NCBI RefSeq assembly: GCF_010093535.1
Contig: NW_022985178.1
Coordinates: 23,034-87,033 of the forward strand
DNA length: 64,000 bases
Direction: 5' to 3'
Source of the DNA: Lindgomyces ingoldianus
Taxonomy: Eukaryota > Ascomycota > Dothideomycetes > Pleosporales > Lindgomycetaceae
The notes beneath the pieces are model-generated. The model saw only the letters and a list, made by a program, of their open reading frames with translations. It did not search any database and had not been told where the DNA came from. Shown in pieces: positions 23,300 to 35,600 of the stretch (within the stretch, counting starts at the first letter, position 1; every line of letters begins with the position of its first letter). A program made the position numbers and the translations under genes.

Positions 23300-25400
23300 A
23301 CTTCCCTATGTTACTGCTTGTCTACTGTTAGATGTAAATACAGCTGCTACTCCTACATATAGGCTAGATATAGTTATGCAGGATTAAATTAATAACTATA
23401 ACTTACTTAGCCTAACAAGACTATAAAAATTAGTCTTTAAGTGCTTAGTTAAGTTTAATGTCTAGTACTAAACACTTCTGCTTACCTAAGCTATGTAGGC
23501 TATATTAAGTAGGCAGGAGCTATATAAGCAGCAAGTAAGGGCTATCTGCAGACTTAAATATAGCTTTAGAGATATAATATTAGTAGCTTAGACTAGCTTT
23601 AAGAAGAGCGTTGTCTTACACACATATTCTGTGCTAACTAGTAATATTACTTTTTAAATTATACTATTATTAAAGCTAGAGGACAAGCAACTAAAGGTAA
23701 TTAGTTAGTATAAAGGGGTAAAGCCTTGTCTAGTTATAGCGCAGACAAAGGACGCTAACCTAGGTCTCTTTTGCAACATTAGAGACTAAAAATACTTTTA
23801 TATCTTAATTAGTTTAAAATAAGCTATCTCTTTAGCGTTTTAGCAACTGTTTAATAACACTATATTTTATGCTAAAGTTAGTTTAGTAGCATTAGATAAG
23901 TGCTATGTTATTAAATAGTAAAAAGACTTTTAAAAAAAAGTACTTATAGTTTTATAAGCTTTATTAATTTATGTTGCAAAACATAACTTTTTTTACTTAT
24001 ATAGCTATATTTAATTAACAAACTAAAAAAGTAGTTTAAAAGTTTAGTAGCTTTAAACTAAGAGCTATAGATAATAGCAGAGATTTTATTAAAAGCCTAA
24101 AGGTTATTTAAACATCTGTTAATTAGCTAGAAATTATGTACATAATTATTCTAATTAACTATAACAGTAAGAGGACCTACGCCTAGCTACTGCACATTGT
24201 TAATAGTAGTTAGAATAAAAATACACCTAGTATCTCTAGTAACTTAGCTCTTATACTAAAAACTTATGTGTTTATTAATAGTAGAACCTATATTACTAAA
24301 GTTACTAAACTTCTTTAATAACAGCTTGTATTTTATAGAGAGTATACTATAGCATAAGCTAAGAGTATTATCTAGGCATACATAGGTTGTGTTGCAGATG
24401 CTAACTAAAGAAACATACATAAAAACTTTAAAAAAAGTAGACTTTTTTATACAGATTATTATTTGCACTACTGCTTTTAGTATAGGTATAAACTTATCTA
24501 GTATATAGCAGGTATACTAGTAGGGTATTTTAATTACTTAGGATATTAGTAATCTTGTCTAGCGCTTTAGGCGTAGTGCGCGTGGGCCTAGTAAGACTGC
24601 TATAGCTATGCTGTACATCCTCTTCTATACTTTTAACTGCCTTAGTACTAATTTAACAGACTTAGTTAGTAGTAATAATGTAAGTAGTAGCGCTGTTAGC
24701 ACAGTTATATAAATAGTAAAAAGTTAGTAAAGCTTAAAAGTAAAGCTTTATTATAAAATAATAGCATCTACACTTTATTAAGCTATCTTAGTAAATTTGC
24801 TTAAAAAGGTAGTTACTAGCAGTAGTTAAAATAGTGTAACTTTTATAATAAAAGTTATGCTAAAGGTAACTTTAGTAGCTAATAATTTTTCTAAAGTGTC
24901 TAAGTCTATAATAGTAATATTAAAAGATACTTAGAACTGTGTCTAGGCATATTAAAAACATAGGCGTGCTAGTAGGCTTTTTAACTAAATAAATAAGCAA
25001 CTAGTTTAGCAGGCTGCTATTAGTTCTAATTAGAGGGCCTTAATTAACTTTAAGTGTTACTGTAAGCATATGCTTTAGTATTTTTAAAAAGACCTTACTA
25101 TTAAGTTAATAAAGTGTACACCCCCTCTACTTAAAAAGTGTTGCACTAGATGTAATCTATATCTTATGCTATATTAGGTTGCTATAGTCCTAGAAACTAA
25201 ACCTACTGCCCTAGGTGCAAATACTAGGGCTAGTGTTGCGTTATAGTACCTGTAAAAGATATTTTAAGCACTAGCCTTTAAGCACTTTCTAGCAGTCTAC
25301 AGTATTACAGCTAGTAACATATAAATACTGCCTTCTTTGTCTATATTTATGCTAGAACTTACATAATAGGCGCTAGCTAAACTTATAGCTAGGTAAAGGG
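23300..25400 (+). pseudogene. RecQ-type SF2 helicase remnant of the large DNA transposon
   Basis: The + strand reads as a RecQ-like helicase once TAG/TAA codons are ignored. Motif I remnant TSFKKSVVL lies near 23600 (Walker A). A region with GVKPCLVIAQTKDANLGLF (about 23715-23770) resembles the segment before motif Ib. The DExH box reads DKCYVIK at 23895. Motifs IV-V include QIIICTTAFSIGINL near 24460. Motif VI reads RFRRSARGPSKTAIAMLY (24560-24615), where QRxGRxxR is expected. A Cys-rich stretch (near 25135-25160) may be the RecQ zinc-binding part. Members of this family unwind DNA, and in fungi similar helicases occur in subtelomeric and mobile repeats. It is the only helicase in the element and points toward the DUF6589-like gene. 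It is not functional. Confidence 0.65.
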
Positions 25401-26513
25401 TTTTAAATAGTTAAAGGGCGTCCTAAATATCTAAGAATAAAATAAACTATAATAGCATAAGAGACTGTCTACCTCTAGACTAGCCTTTTATAGAATTCTA
25501 TCTAAACATAGTTGTTTATAAGGTTAGACAGATTATTTAGTTACTATGTTATAAGTTTAGAAATGTAGGCAAAGTTCTAACTACTTTAAGCTTTTTAGCT
25601 TATTTATTTTTAGTTACTAGTTCTTAGTTTTATAATAAAAGTTTTACTATCTAAGCTACTTAATATTAGTTTACTTAATAGCAGTAATAAACTAATTAGT
25701 TTATTAGCCTATTATAGTTAGTAGGGCTAGATACTTTATTTACATTTATAGAATTAAGCATGTTCTTAGATTTACTAATTAGTAGCAGTTCTTCTTCTCT
25801 CCTAGACAGTTACATACTAATAGATCTAACAAATTATAGTAGCTTTTTTATAGACAATGCGTTTATAATAGCATCTAGTGCTTTTAGTATACTATATTCC
25901 CCTAAAATAGAGTTGTATACGCCTGTCTGTTGTAGGTAGTGTGCTAGTGTAGTTTTTAGTATACCTAATGCTAAGTAAACACCTTATACTCTAGCTGTTG
26001 CTAATTAGCCTCTAAGTAGTACTCTTATAACACTACTAAATATCTCTAAAGACGCTGTTGCTAGTCCCTGTCCTTATTATAGCGTTAGGTAAGGTAAGTA
26101 GCTAGTGCGCTACTCTTTTATTACCTATTCTCTAAGATTATTAAGGAGGACAGAGGGTTTAGCTAGCTCTGTAAAGAACACCTAAATTTCTCTAGCTAAG
26201 GTTAAGGCATTTTATGTTAACTTAATTACACTAATTATAACTTTAATTTATAAGTAGTAGAGGCGCTTATTTAATAGTTACAACAGCAGTGTATCTAGAG
26301 TGCGTATACACCGCAACACTGCAGAGCTGCAGCTAGATAGCTAGAAGTGTTAACAGAACGTTACATTAACTTTAACTATAAAAAACTTAGAGTTATATTA
26401 ATAAGCATATTAGTTAGGGTCTTGCTGTGCTTATGCGCCTCTTTTTATAGCATAAGGCAATAAATTAGTTAGGGTAGTGTTAGAGGTGTAACCCTTAATA
26501 GCACAAGGTTCCT

Positions 26514-26590
26514 ATATAGTCTTCTCTTTCTTAGGCTACTACATAGCCTTCTCTTTTTTAGGCCACTATATAGCCTTCTTTTTCCTAGGC
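26514..26590. repeat. Imperfect tandem repeat, about 27 bp, three units
   Basis: The phrase TATAG.CTTCTCTTTCTTAGG recurs three times with small changes (starting near 26514, 26542 and 26570). Confidence 0.6.
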
Positions 26591-27537
26591 ACTCTTATGT
26601 TCCTATTTCTTAAGGTCTATAACACAGAGTTACTTTACCCTCTATAGTATAAGAAAACAAGTTAGCTAGAGTTGTAGTAGAGGTGCAATCTTAAAGGGCG
26701 CAGTGTTACACTTCTCTTAGTGTAAGAGAACATATTAGTTAGAGTTATGTTAGACAATACAGCATCTGCTAGCAGTATAGTAATAGATAAGAACAGAGAG
26801 AGTAGAGTAAAGCGTAAAGGCATAGTGCAGAAGAGTAGAGTAGGAGGTGCTATGTGTTATTGTTAATAATAAAGTTAAAAAAAATATGCTAAGAACTAAA
26901 AAGTTACTAGTACATAATTAAATAGTCTTATGTTTAAGCGCTTTACTACATTATAAAGCTTATATCTAGCAACATTTATAGTAACTAATAGTAAGATTTA
27001 CATTAATAATATGTTAAATGCTTAGTATAAATTTTAACTTTAAACATAGGTAGTACTTAGTCTTAAACATTATATATAATTAGGTGTGCTTTTTAGCTAG
27101 ACAGCAACAGCTTTTTAAACTAATAAGCCCTCTCTAGTTATAAATAGCTATAAAGTAACTATAAGCTTCTTAACTCTTAAGAGTAGGCTTTAGAAAAGAT
27201 TTATAATGTAATATTAGAAACTAGTTTTAAAGACTTTTCTATTCTACACTAAAAATTTAACTTTTATAACTATAAAAGTGCCTTTATTTGCTTTATTAAG
27301 AGTAAGGCTTACATGCAACAGCGCTAGTTAATAGACATAAACTACTATAAAAGCGCTTAATCTTAGTCTACTATCTTATAACAGTTTTCTTTATAAAAGA
27401 GTTTATCTTTTAATAGACAGAATAAACAGGTTTAATAAAAAATGTTTAAGCCCTTAGATTACCTACTATTGCCTTTAGATTTAACTATAATATATAATTA
27501 AAAGCCCTTAGTGCCTACAGTCTAGATCTATCTAGTT

Positions 27538-27583
27538 CTAGGTCTAAAGGAGTTGTCTGTCTAGGTCTAGGGGAGTTGTCTGT
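27538..27583. repeat. 23-bp tandem duplication
   Basis: CTAGGTCTAAAGGAGTTGTC.. and CTAGGTCTAGGGGAGTTGTC.. are adjacent and differ at one position; a partial third unit follows. Confidence 0.7.
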
Positions 27584-27829
27584 CCAGGTTAGCTAGTCTA
27601 TAGATCTAGGATAGAGGAAACAGAACACGCAAACAAAATACAAAAAGCAACTAAAAGGCATACTAGTTTTAACTTTATATAAATATAAGTAAATCTATTT
27701 TACTGTTAGCAGTCTAGCATGTATTAAACTATATCTAAGACTAGTAATTAGCTAATCTGTAAACACTGTTTAGTATAATTTAAACTAAAAAAATTAAAAA
27801 TGCTTAGCAGATTATAAAGCGCTAAAAAG

Positions 27830-28190
27830 TAAATAAAGTAAGGGCAAAGATTAAGCAAGAAGGGCAAGGATTAAGTAAGAAGAGTAAGAATTAAGTAAAA
27901 AAAGTAAAGATTAAGTAAGGATTAAGCAAAGAGGGCAAGAATTAAGCAAAGAAGGTAAGGATTAAGTAAGGATTAAGCAAGAAGAGTAAGAATTAAGCAA
28001 AAGTAAGGATTAAGTAAAGATTAAGCAAGAAAGGCAAGAATTAAGTAAAGGTAAAAATTAAGTAAGAATTAAGCAAAAAGCAAAAATTAAGTAAAAAAAG
28101 CAAAAATTAAGTAAAAAAAGTAAGGATTAAGTAAGAATTAAGCAAAGAGGGCTAGGATTAAGCAAGAATTAAGTAAAAAAAAAAAAGAAG
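27830..28190. repeat. Minisatellite with AGGATTAAGYAAG core
   Basis: About 360 bp of degenerate tandem units, roughly 10-20 bp long, built from RGATTAAGCAAG and AAGGGCAAG blocks. Many C/T and G/A variants of the same motif occur, consistent with RIP acting on the array. It lies between the 3' ends of the helicase and DUF6589-like remnants. Confidence 0.85.
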
Positions 28191-28880
28191 AAGTAATTAG
28201 TGTTCCTATATTATATTTAGCACAGTTTAAAGGGAGGGGTTAGGGTAACTTAGCAGAGTAGAATTTAAAGGCTAAGGACAATAAGTTAAGAGGATTTAGC
28301 AGGGGGGCAGGCTTTTTATATACCTTTAGCTTTTTACCTTTACTCTAGCAGTAAGAGTACTTAAACTACTTAAAAAGTGCCTTATAGTAGTAAAAATAGG
28401 TGTTATAGGACTTATTAAAGAGTAATTTAAGCTTTTAGCGTCTAACTAGCGTTAAAATTAAAGTGCTTTTAACCTTTTTAGTCTCCTAAAAGAGTAAAAA
28501 TATGTAGATATAATATATGTAAGTAAATTTTTATTATTATATAGCCTAATTTAATAATAAGCAAGCTAGGCAGCAACAGTATAAAGAGGGATTAGAGAGA
28601 TTAACTGCAGTAAATATATAGTGCATGTAACTATTAACTAAATAGGATATTATCTAAACGCGTTAACTAACAAGCTAAGATTAGTAGGATACTTAGCCTA
28701 TTTAGAGATAAGGCAACGTCTAATTATGCTAGTATAGGCCTAAATTTTGTAGGTAAATTAATTAATTTAAGACTAGATAATACAAAGCACTAATAAACTT
28801 ACTATAGCTCTTTAATATTTAGCTATTATCTTTATAGTAGATAAAAGATAATTAACTACCTAAATAAAAAAAAAGTAAGA
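28191..28880. other. AT-rich stretch next to the minisatellite
   Basis: A GC-richer spot near 28220-28320 (AGGGAGGGGTTAGGGTAACTT) is followed by AT-rich DNA with no readable motif. By position it is the 3' flank or C-terminal end of the DUF6589-like gene. Confidence 0.35.
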
Positions 28881-31440
28881 GGCACCTTTATACTATAGCT
28901 AGTAAATATTTTTATATATATACTGCTTTATTATTCCTTAGCTAAGTTGTTAAACAGACTATCTATTAGATCTTATATCTTATTAGTAACACTATATGTT
29001 GTGTTTTTAACTGCACTTATAAAGCTAGTAGCATTAATAAAAAAAGACTTATAAGTGCTAATACTTATAAGGTCTATAACATCTAATTCTAGTGTAAGAT
29101 TAACAGACATAACATTAGCTACATTAAAGTCTTTAATCTTAGACGCTAATAACTTAGCACCCCTTAAAATAATATTAGGACTAGTAAGTAGTAGCGCTGC
29201 ACAAGGCTAGAATATCCTAGAAGGAGGTCTACACTGTCTGCCCTCTAATAAATAATAAGTAAAAGCAAACATTTTAGACCTAACATCTTACTATAAATGC
29301 TTATTATTTATCTTTTTACTTAAAGTGTTCTCTATAAGCGCATGTAATTATATGTAGAACTAGAAAAAAAGCATAAGACAGCTAAAAGTAAAGTTTATGT
29401 TATAAGTTCTATTCTTAAAGTGCTACATGTTAAGTTTATATGTACAGTTTATAAGCTTAAGCACTAAATTAGTAGCTTAAAATGTATTAGGCTTTTTATG
29501 TACATTAACTAGTCTAGATGCAAGGATAGACTACTAGAGTATTAAAGTAAAGATGTTATTAGTTAACATCTACTAAAGATGTAATAGTTTAGTGCTGTAT
29601 TAACTCTACCTAAACCTAAAAAACATAATAGCAAGTAGGTTAATTAGAAAATAAATAAGCCTAATATTACTATGCTTTACAGCATAATAGAAGCTTAGAA
29701 ATATTTTAATTTCTTAGAGAAACTAACATGTTAAGGTAAACTTACTAACTAGGTTATTCTATCTATTTTATGTAAAACTAGTAAAGACTTTTACTTATAC
29801 TTAATTAAAAATATTAAAATAGTCTTTAAAAGTAAGCTTACTAATAGCTTTAAAGTATAGCTTTAAAGTATGCTACTTAACATTATTAATGTTATCTATT
29901 AAACTCTAAAAAAGGCTACTGTTACTTAACTTTTAGTAAAAAAGGCTAGCAATTCTAGTGTTCTAGCTTAAGGTAATAAAGGGAACTACTATGTAGTATT
30001 TAATGTTGCTCTTATTAATGCCTAATTAATTTAACTATAAAATATTATATAATAAGTTGCTTAAAAAATTAGAGCCTTCTAAAGCTAAGAAATGCGTGCA
30101 GACAATTATATACATAAAAGACTAAAGAATATAGAAGTACGCTAGCAGCCTAATTATCTAGTCCCTTTAATTATATAGCTTAGAGGCGTCCTGCTGCTTC
30201 TTTTTAATACTTTATATAAACTTAGCTGTCTTCTAGTTACTCTATATAATCTATAGTTACTTTTTAAAGCTTAGTTTGTTAGTGTCTAAAGGTAACCCTA
30301 GCTGCTTTAACTATATATTATTATATACTTTATATGTCTTATTAATAACACCCTTATTAAAAAAATAGCCTCTAAATAATTAACCTAACTAGAAGTTTTA
30401 CATAGTAGTACATTAAGTGCTAGCATTAATAGTTTCTAAAGCTTACTCCCCTTAAATATAGATAAGACAGCGCTAGGGTAAATAGCTGCTATTACTTATA
30501 ATATAAAATATATAGTAATTCTCTTGCTTACAAGATCCTAAACTATGCTATTAAACTTTATAAAGTGCTTAAGCTGTAGCAGCATGCTTAGTTTAAACAT
30601 AGTTTGTTTAAGCCTATCTAATAAAAGCTATAGGCACTTAATAATTAGCGCTGTAGTTAGGTTTTGCTGCGTAAATGTACTAGTACCTAGTGCGTAGTCA
30701 CGTATACAGTCCTAAAAATTATAATTATTATATATAATTATAGACTATAGGTCTATTGCAAGACATAGCAACCTAAGTACTATTAGATAACATAACTACT
30801 AACTAAATAAATATAACTTATAATAACTTTATTTTATTTACTATATTATCTACTTTTTTATTAATAACCTTATAAAAGTTACATAAACTAAGACTTAATA
30901 ACATCTTAATAACCTGTTGCTTTATACTACTGCTATGTAAGTATAGCTTTAGTAAGTAAGTAAAATAATTTAACTTTTTTTAAGCCTAGGTGCGCAAAAT
31001 AATAGCAGTAATTAAGTACACCTTACTATTATGCAAAGTCTTTGCTTTTAAATAACTACGCTAGGCTGCACGCTTATTACTTAGCATGCTACTAATAAAC
31101 TTGCTCTAAGCTAGAGCCTTTTTAGCTAGAGTTATACCTGTACTAGAAAAATTAACATTCTTTAACTTAGCATTAAGCTAATACTGCTTAAACAAGGGCT
31201 TCTTAAGCAAGACATTAAACTTTTAGTAAATTAAATTAGAATTAAAATTATCTTAGACGCTCTAATTAACTTTTATTATTATAAGTAAGTTATACTTTTT
31301 AAGTGCTTTTTTAAAAATTATTCTTCTTTTGCTAGGCTTTAAAGTCCTTTTTAGAAAAGGTTTATCTAGGTATAACTTAAAAAAATTACTAATTAACTAT
31401 CTAAGCTTATACATACATGTTAACATAAGCTTAAGCTTTT
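28880..31440 (-). pseudogene. DUF6589-like protein remnant, candidate transposase
   Basis: On the - strand a long frame with TAG stops at Gln/Trp positions can be followed. LYLHSSSIKQQVIKMLLSLS lies near 30950-30890. YNNYNF-stop-DCIRDYALG lies at 30732-30685 and matches the YDN(F/Y)xF..xxRDxxxG block of DUF6589 proteins. NKGVINKTYKVYNNI lies near 30355-30310, and the GDQKTA-like block reads SN-stop-KTAKFI at 30241-30215. RD..IIRLLAYFYILQSF-type sequence follows, then MSVNLTLELDVIDLISI near 29110. DUF6589 is a fungal family of unknown function that is often repetitive; the name is from memory. The two conserved acidic residues (YDN, GDQ) are changed to Asn here, as G-to-A mutation would do. 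With TIRs around it, a transposase role is plausible but inferred. Confidence 0.55.
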
Positions 31441-31724
31441 ATTCTTTTATATAGTAGGTTAATGTTATGCGGCAGGCGCAGTCTAGTAACATGTTAACTA
31501 ACTATTTAGTAGTAACAGCACAAGGCGTCTTAATGTCTAAAAAAGAAGAAAAGAAGGTTATTAGAACAACAGACAACAGCAACATTAATAAGGAGGGTAT
31601 ATTTAGTAGCTGCTAAGATAGACGCAGGGGTAAACGTAGATGCAGGGTGCAGCTAGGGGAATTATTACTTATTTTAGCAATAGACAACGCGTAAATTATT
31701 CTAAAAATTAATACACAGTAGCAG
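31441..31724. other. 5' flank of the DUF6589-like gene
   Basis: It is moderately GC-rich (GCAGGCGCAGTCTAG near 31470; GACGCAGGGGTAAACG near 31620) compared with its surroundings. It probably holds the upstream region of the - strand gene and is cut by the Fot1 insertion at 31725. Confidence 0.4.
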
Positions 31725-32053
31725 TAACATACTTCATAGGCAAGTTGCTTACACACCTAAGTTACTTACTTTTGCTAAGACCCTACTAAACTACCCTTTT
31801 TACACTAATGCATTCCTAATAACACTACTTAAACATGTTAAAGAAATGTTAGATGTAGCTTACACTTTAGGCTTTTAAATAAAACATAACACTTTTTAAC
31901 TAATACGCTGCAGCTATCTATAGGGTTCTTTAAAAGATAATAAGCAACTAACGTGCTAGACAACTTTTTTAAGCTAATTATATAGCTAACTTATAAAAGC
32001 TAGATAATAATAAGAAGTAGGTGATTATTTAGCACATACTTAAGCTAAATGCG

Positions 32054-32658
32054 TGTTACGGTCTACGGTTGGACCAGCGTAACCCCACCAGCAGTGCTCC
32101 ACAATCTAGCTGGTTTGGGGCAGGGCTCGCTTACCGACCAATTAGAGGACGCGGAGGTAGCACAGCTACCCAAGATCATAGAAGAATGCGTTGTCTAATA
32201 GGAGGACAGGCCGCAAATTAAAAGGAGCTTAAGGGAGCTTAAGAGAGCTTATAGAAACCCCTCTTAGAGGGCTTCTACAAACTCTTGCTAACTCCCCTTA
32301 GCGTCCCCTGCCTATGTATATAGTTCCTACATTAAACAACTTTTAAGAGGTGTGTTTAATGTTTAGTTTATTTTTTACATAGACTAAGTAGCATTTAGCT
32401 TTTTAAAGAGCTGTAATACTATTTATATATCTTGCACTATATATACCTCTAACCCTGTCTAACAGGACTGTTTAACCCTAGCCTCTCTACTGCTGCACAT
32501 AGGGCAAACTATAATCTAGTCACTCTCCCTCCCTTTATTAGCCTAATAGCCTGTACGTAGGACTGTACACCTTACTAGATTAGCCCCTACTACCTGTTCT
32601 ACTTCCTACTTAGGAATATTATTAGACCTAAGTGCTTTATAAAGCAAAGATTATAACA
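32054..32658 (+). repeat. 5' LTR of the chromovirus (605 bp)
   Basis: The outer start keeps GGTCTACGGTTGGACCAGCG and other GC-rich words that are mutated in the inward-facing start of the 3' LTR. Near 32430 it has a TATATATACCT promoter-like stretch. Confidence 0.92.
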
Positions 32659-35600
32659 TTAAACACTACTCTTTTAAAAAGTATAGTAACTTTATAATAT
32701 AACTTAGATTCTAACATAGCCTATGCTGCGCTATTAGGATCTATAAAAGTTCCTACCTAAAGTAAAGCTGTTTTAGCAAAACAGATTAACTCTATCTAGG
32801 ATAATATTAAAGAACTTTAGTAGATTAGTAACAAAGTTAGTAACTTATTAAAACTTAAGTAAGAAATAGCTAACCTTTACTAAAAAACTATAAGCTTATA
32901 AAACTCTCTGCTTTTAGTTAACTTTTATAAAGTAACTACTTAAGCTTATTAGATATATAAACTATAAGTAGAACTAGCTAAAGTTTAAAATATTTTAATA
33001 AATAAAGTAAGTGTTGCAGCTAAAAAGGCTTTAAGACTAGCCCTTTTAAAGCCTTTTAGAGGTTTGTTAAAAGACTTCTAACTATTTTTTACTAAATGCT
33101 ACCTTTATATATAATATAATAAAGGAGTATTTTAGACTAACATAGAAATAATCTTCTAAATAGGACTACACTTAGAAGGCCCCCCTATAATCTAGTTCTA
33201 ACCTTATGCTAATAATTAGATAAACTTTAAAGCTAACAGCGCACTACTTAACTCTAAAACTAAGAAAGTATTTAGCAGTATTAAAAACTTTAAATTAGCT
33301 CTAACAGCTATTTATAAGACCCTAGATAAGAAAAAGATTGCAGCTAATAAACTAGACAACATAAGACAAGGCAGCAGACTAGTCTAAAACTATGCAGCAC
33401 GCTTTAAAGAATAAATAGCTATTTATAAATAAAATAACTAAAAAGCCCTATGCTATATGTTTTATAATAGACTAAATAATAAAGTAAAAAATAAGTTTAT
33501 GCATATAAACTAACTAACTACTTTTAAAGACTATATTAAGAAAGCAATAACTTATAATAACTGCTATAAAGAATATAAAAGAAAAAAGAAATTAAAAAAA
33601 ACTTTTTAGAAGCTAAAATTTGTCCTTAAAAAGAAAGAGCTTTTATAATATAATAAAAAACTAATAAACCTTAGTTATGTAAAGCACATATAAAGCTCTT
33701 TTTCTAAGAAAAGTTAAGTTCTAGGACGTAATAAGCTGCCTTTAATAAAGAAATAATAAAAGTAGCTAAAAGACAAGGCCTGCCTAAACTATAAAAAAGT
33801 AGGACACTTCTACTAAAACTGCCTAGACTTCTAAAAAAAGAAGAATAAAAATACTACTATAATAATAAAAGCTATTACTGCTAAATATAGCCTTATAAAC
33901 AAAAAAATATAAAAAAGACTAGATAATAAACTCTACTAGTAATATAAAAAAAACTACTCTTTAAACAACTGTCTTAAACTATATTAAAAAGTAGTTATTT
34001 AAAATTTTAGTAGCCTTAATATAGTGTTATAGGACCTTATAATTCTTAAAAAATATAAAAAAAAGACTTAAATTTAAGAATATATTATAAATGTTTAAAA
34101 GAAAGAAAAACATTTTTCTCTTTAAGACTAGACCTCTAGTACCTCTGTAAAAGAACTTTCCTAACAGTTTTAAAGATGTAGATGCTAAAAGTGTAGGTTA
34201 TAACATAACTACTTAAGTAATTATATAGTCTTACTTTATTAGATAAACATTAGTAATAACTACTTAATATTTAATATTATATAAAGAATAGCTAAAGTTA
34301 AATACAACATTATAAATAAAAAAAAGTAATAGCAATTTTTTACTAAAATTAAAGATTAAAAGCTAGAATAGTTAAGTAAACTTGCTAAGTTTAAAGTACT
34401 ATAACTAGCGCCTAAAAAACCTAAGACACTGCTTCTAAGCCTAGTAATCTTTAAAAAAGCTTTTATAGTATAATAAAATTATAAATAATACGTTCTTTGC
34501 AAAAGCAGCACCTACAGCATAAGTAAGTGCTAGTAGAAAGAGCACCCTGTATAGCTAATATAAATAAAGAAATACTCTTAGTAGACTTAAAAAAGTCCTT
34601 TTAACATGTTACATAGACCTAATAATTATCTATACCCCTAGTATTAGTGTACATAACAATACTATGTTAAACACTAGGATAATAAACATTAGGCAGGATA
34701 GTAGCCTATATAAGAAAAGAACTATAATAGTTACCTATAGTAAGGAACAGCCTTAGCCTACAAAACTATAAATTATTACACTTATTAGACAGCTCCCCCT
34801 TATAAATAAGAACTATAGATAAAGTGTAATAAATAAAAAGACTATAAGTTCTACTATTTTTAGTAAAAAGTAGTAAGGAAAGAAGACTACTTAACATTAC
34901 ACTATTTAGTTAAAGACTATAAATATAAAGCAGCTAACTGCTGTAATTAAAAACACTAAATTTATAAAAAAAAAAAAGATAAATTTAATAATAACTTATA
35001 AGACATTAACTTTTATTCTCTTTCTAATAAAAAAGTTAAACATAACATATTAGTAGTAATTGCAGTAGGATAAGAGGCAAGGCACAGCCTAACAACTACC
35101 TTTATGTATAAAGGGTGGCCTAGACTAGCTTTTATAGACAGTAGATACACCTTTACTGCAATAGATAAGAAATAAGTAGATAAATAAAGTATACTATTTT
35201 AAATAAAAAAAAACTTGTTTAAAGTAACCTTTACTAACACTTTATTAATTAAATATAGTAAAGAATAAATTAACTTAAAAACTTATAAAAAAAACTTTAA
35301 GACCTTTAATATAAGCAACTAGAGGTCTATAAACATACTTAAGCTAGAAGGTAAATATAATGTAATTTTAGGCTATAACTAGCTTAAAACGCATAACTCT
35401 ACAATTAATTAAAAAACTATAACTATAAAAACTTCTAACAACTACGCGCGCATAACCTAGTTAGCATGCTATAATAATAAATGCCTAGTCTATAAATAAG
35501 CAAAGCAGGGTAGCAGTTACTACTCTAAAAAAAGGAAGCTTTAGAAGTTCCTTTACTAAAAGCTAAAAGCTTAGGTAATAAAAATAATATAAAAAAAACT

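Larger units (their letters stand above)
25400..27829. other. Central AT-rich region of the large DNA transposon
   Basis: No protein motif could be read on either strand. It contains two short tandem repeats (26514-26590 and 27538-27583) and scattered GC-richer spots (near 26300 and 27530-27600). It lies between two convergent genes. Confidence 0.4.

Noticed and set aside
27830..28190. CRISPR-like array
   Set aside because: Units are degenerate and contiguous without unique spacers, and the setting is eukaryotic. It is a minisatellite.
28220..28260. Telomere-like GGGTTAGGG word
   Set aside because: A single GGGGTTAGGG occurrence without an array. It is not evidence for a telomere.
22776..31724. 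Helitron
   Set aside because: The helicase motifs are RecQ-like and not Pif1-like, no Rep domain was seen, and the ends are inverted repeats.
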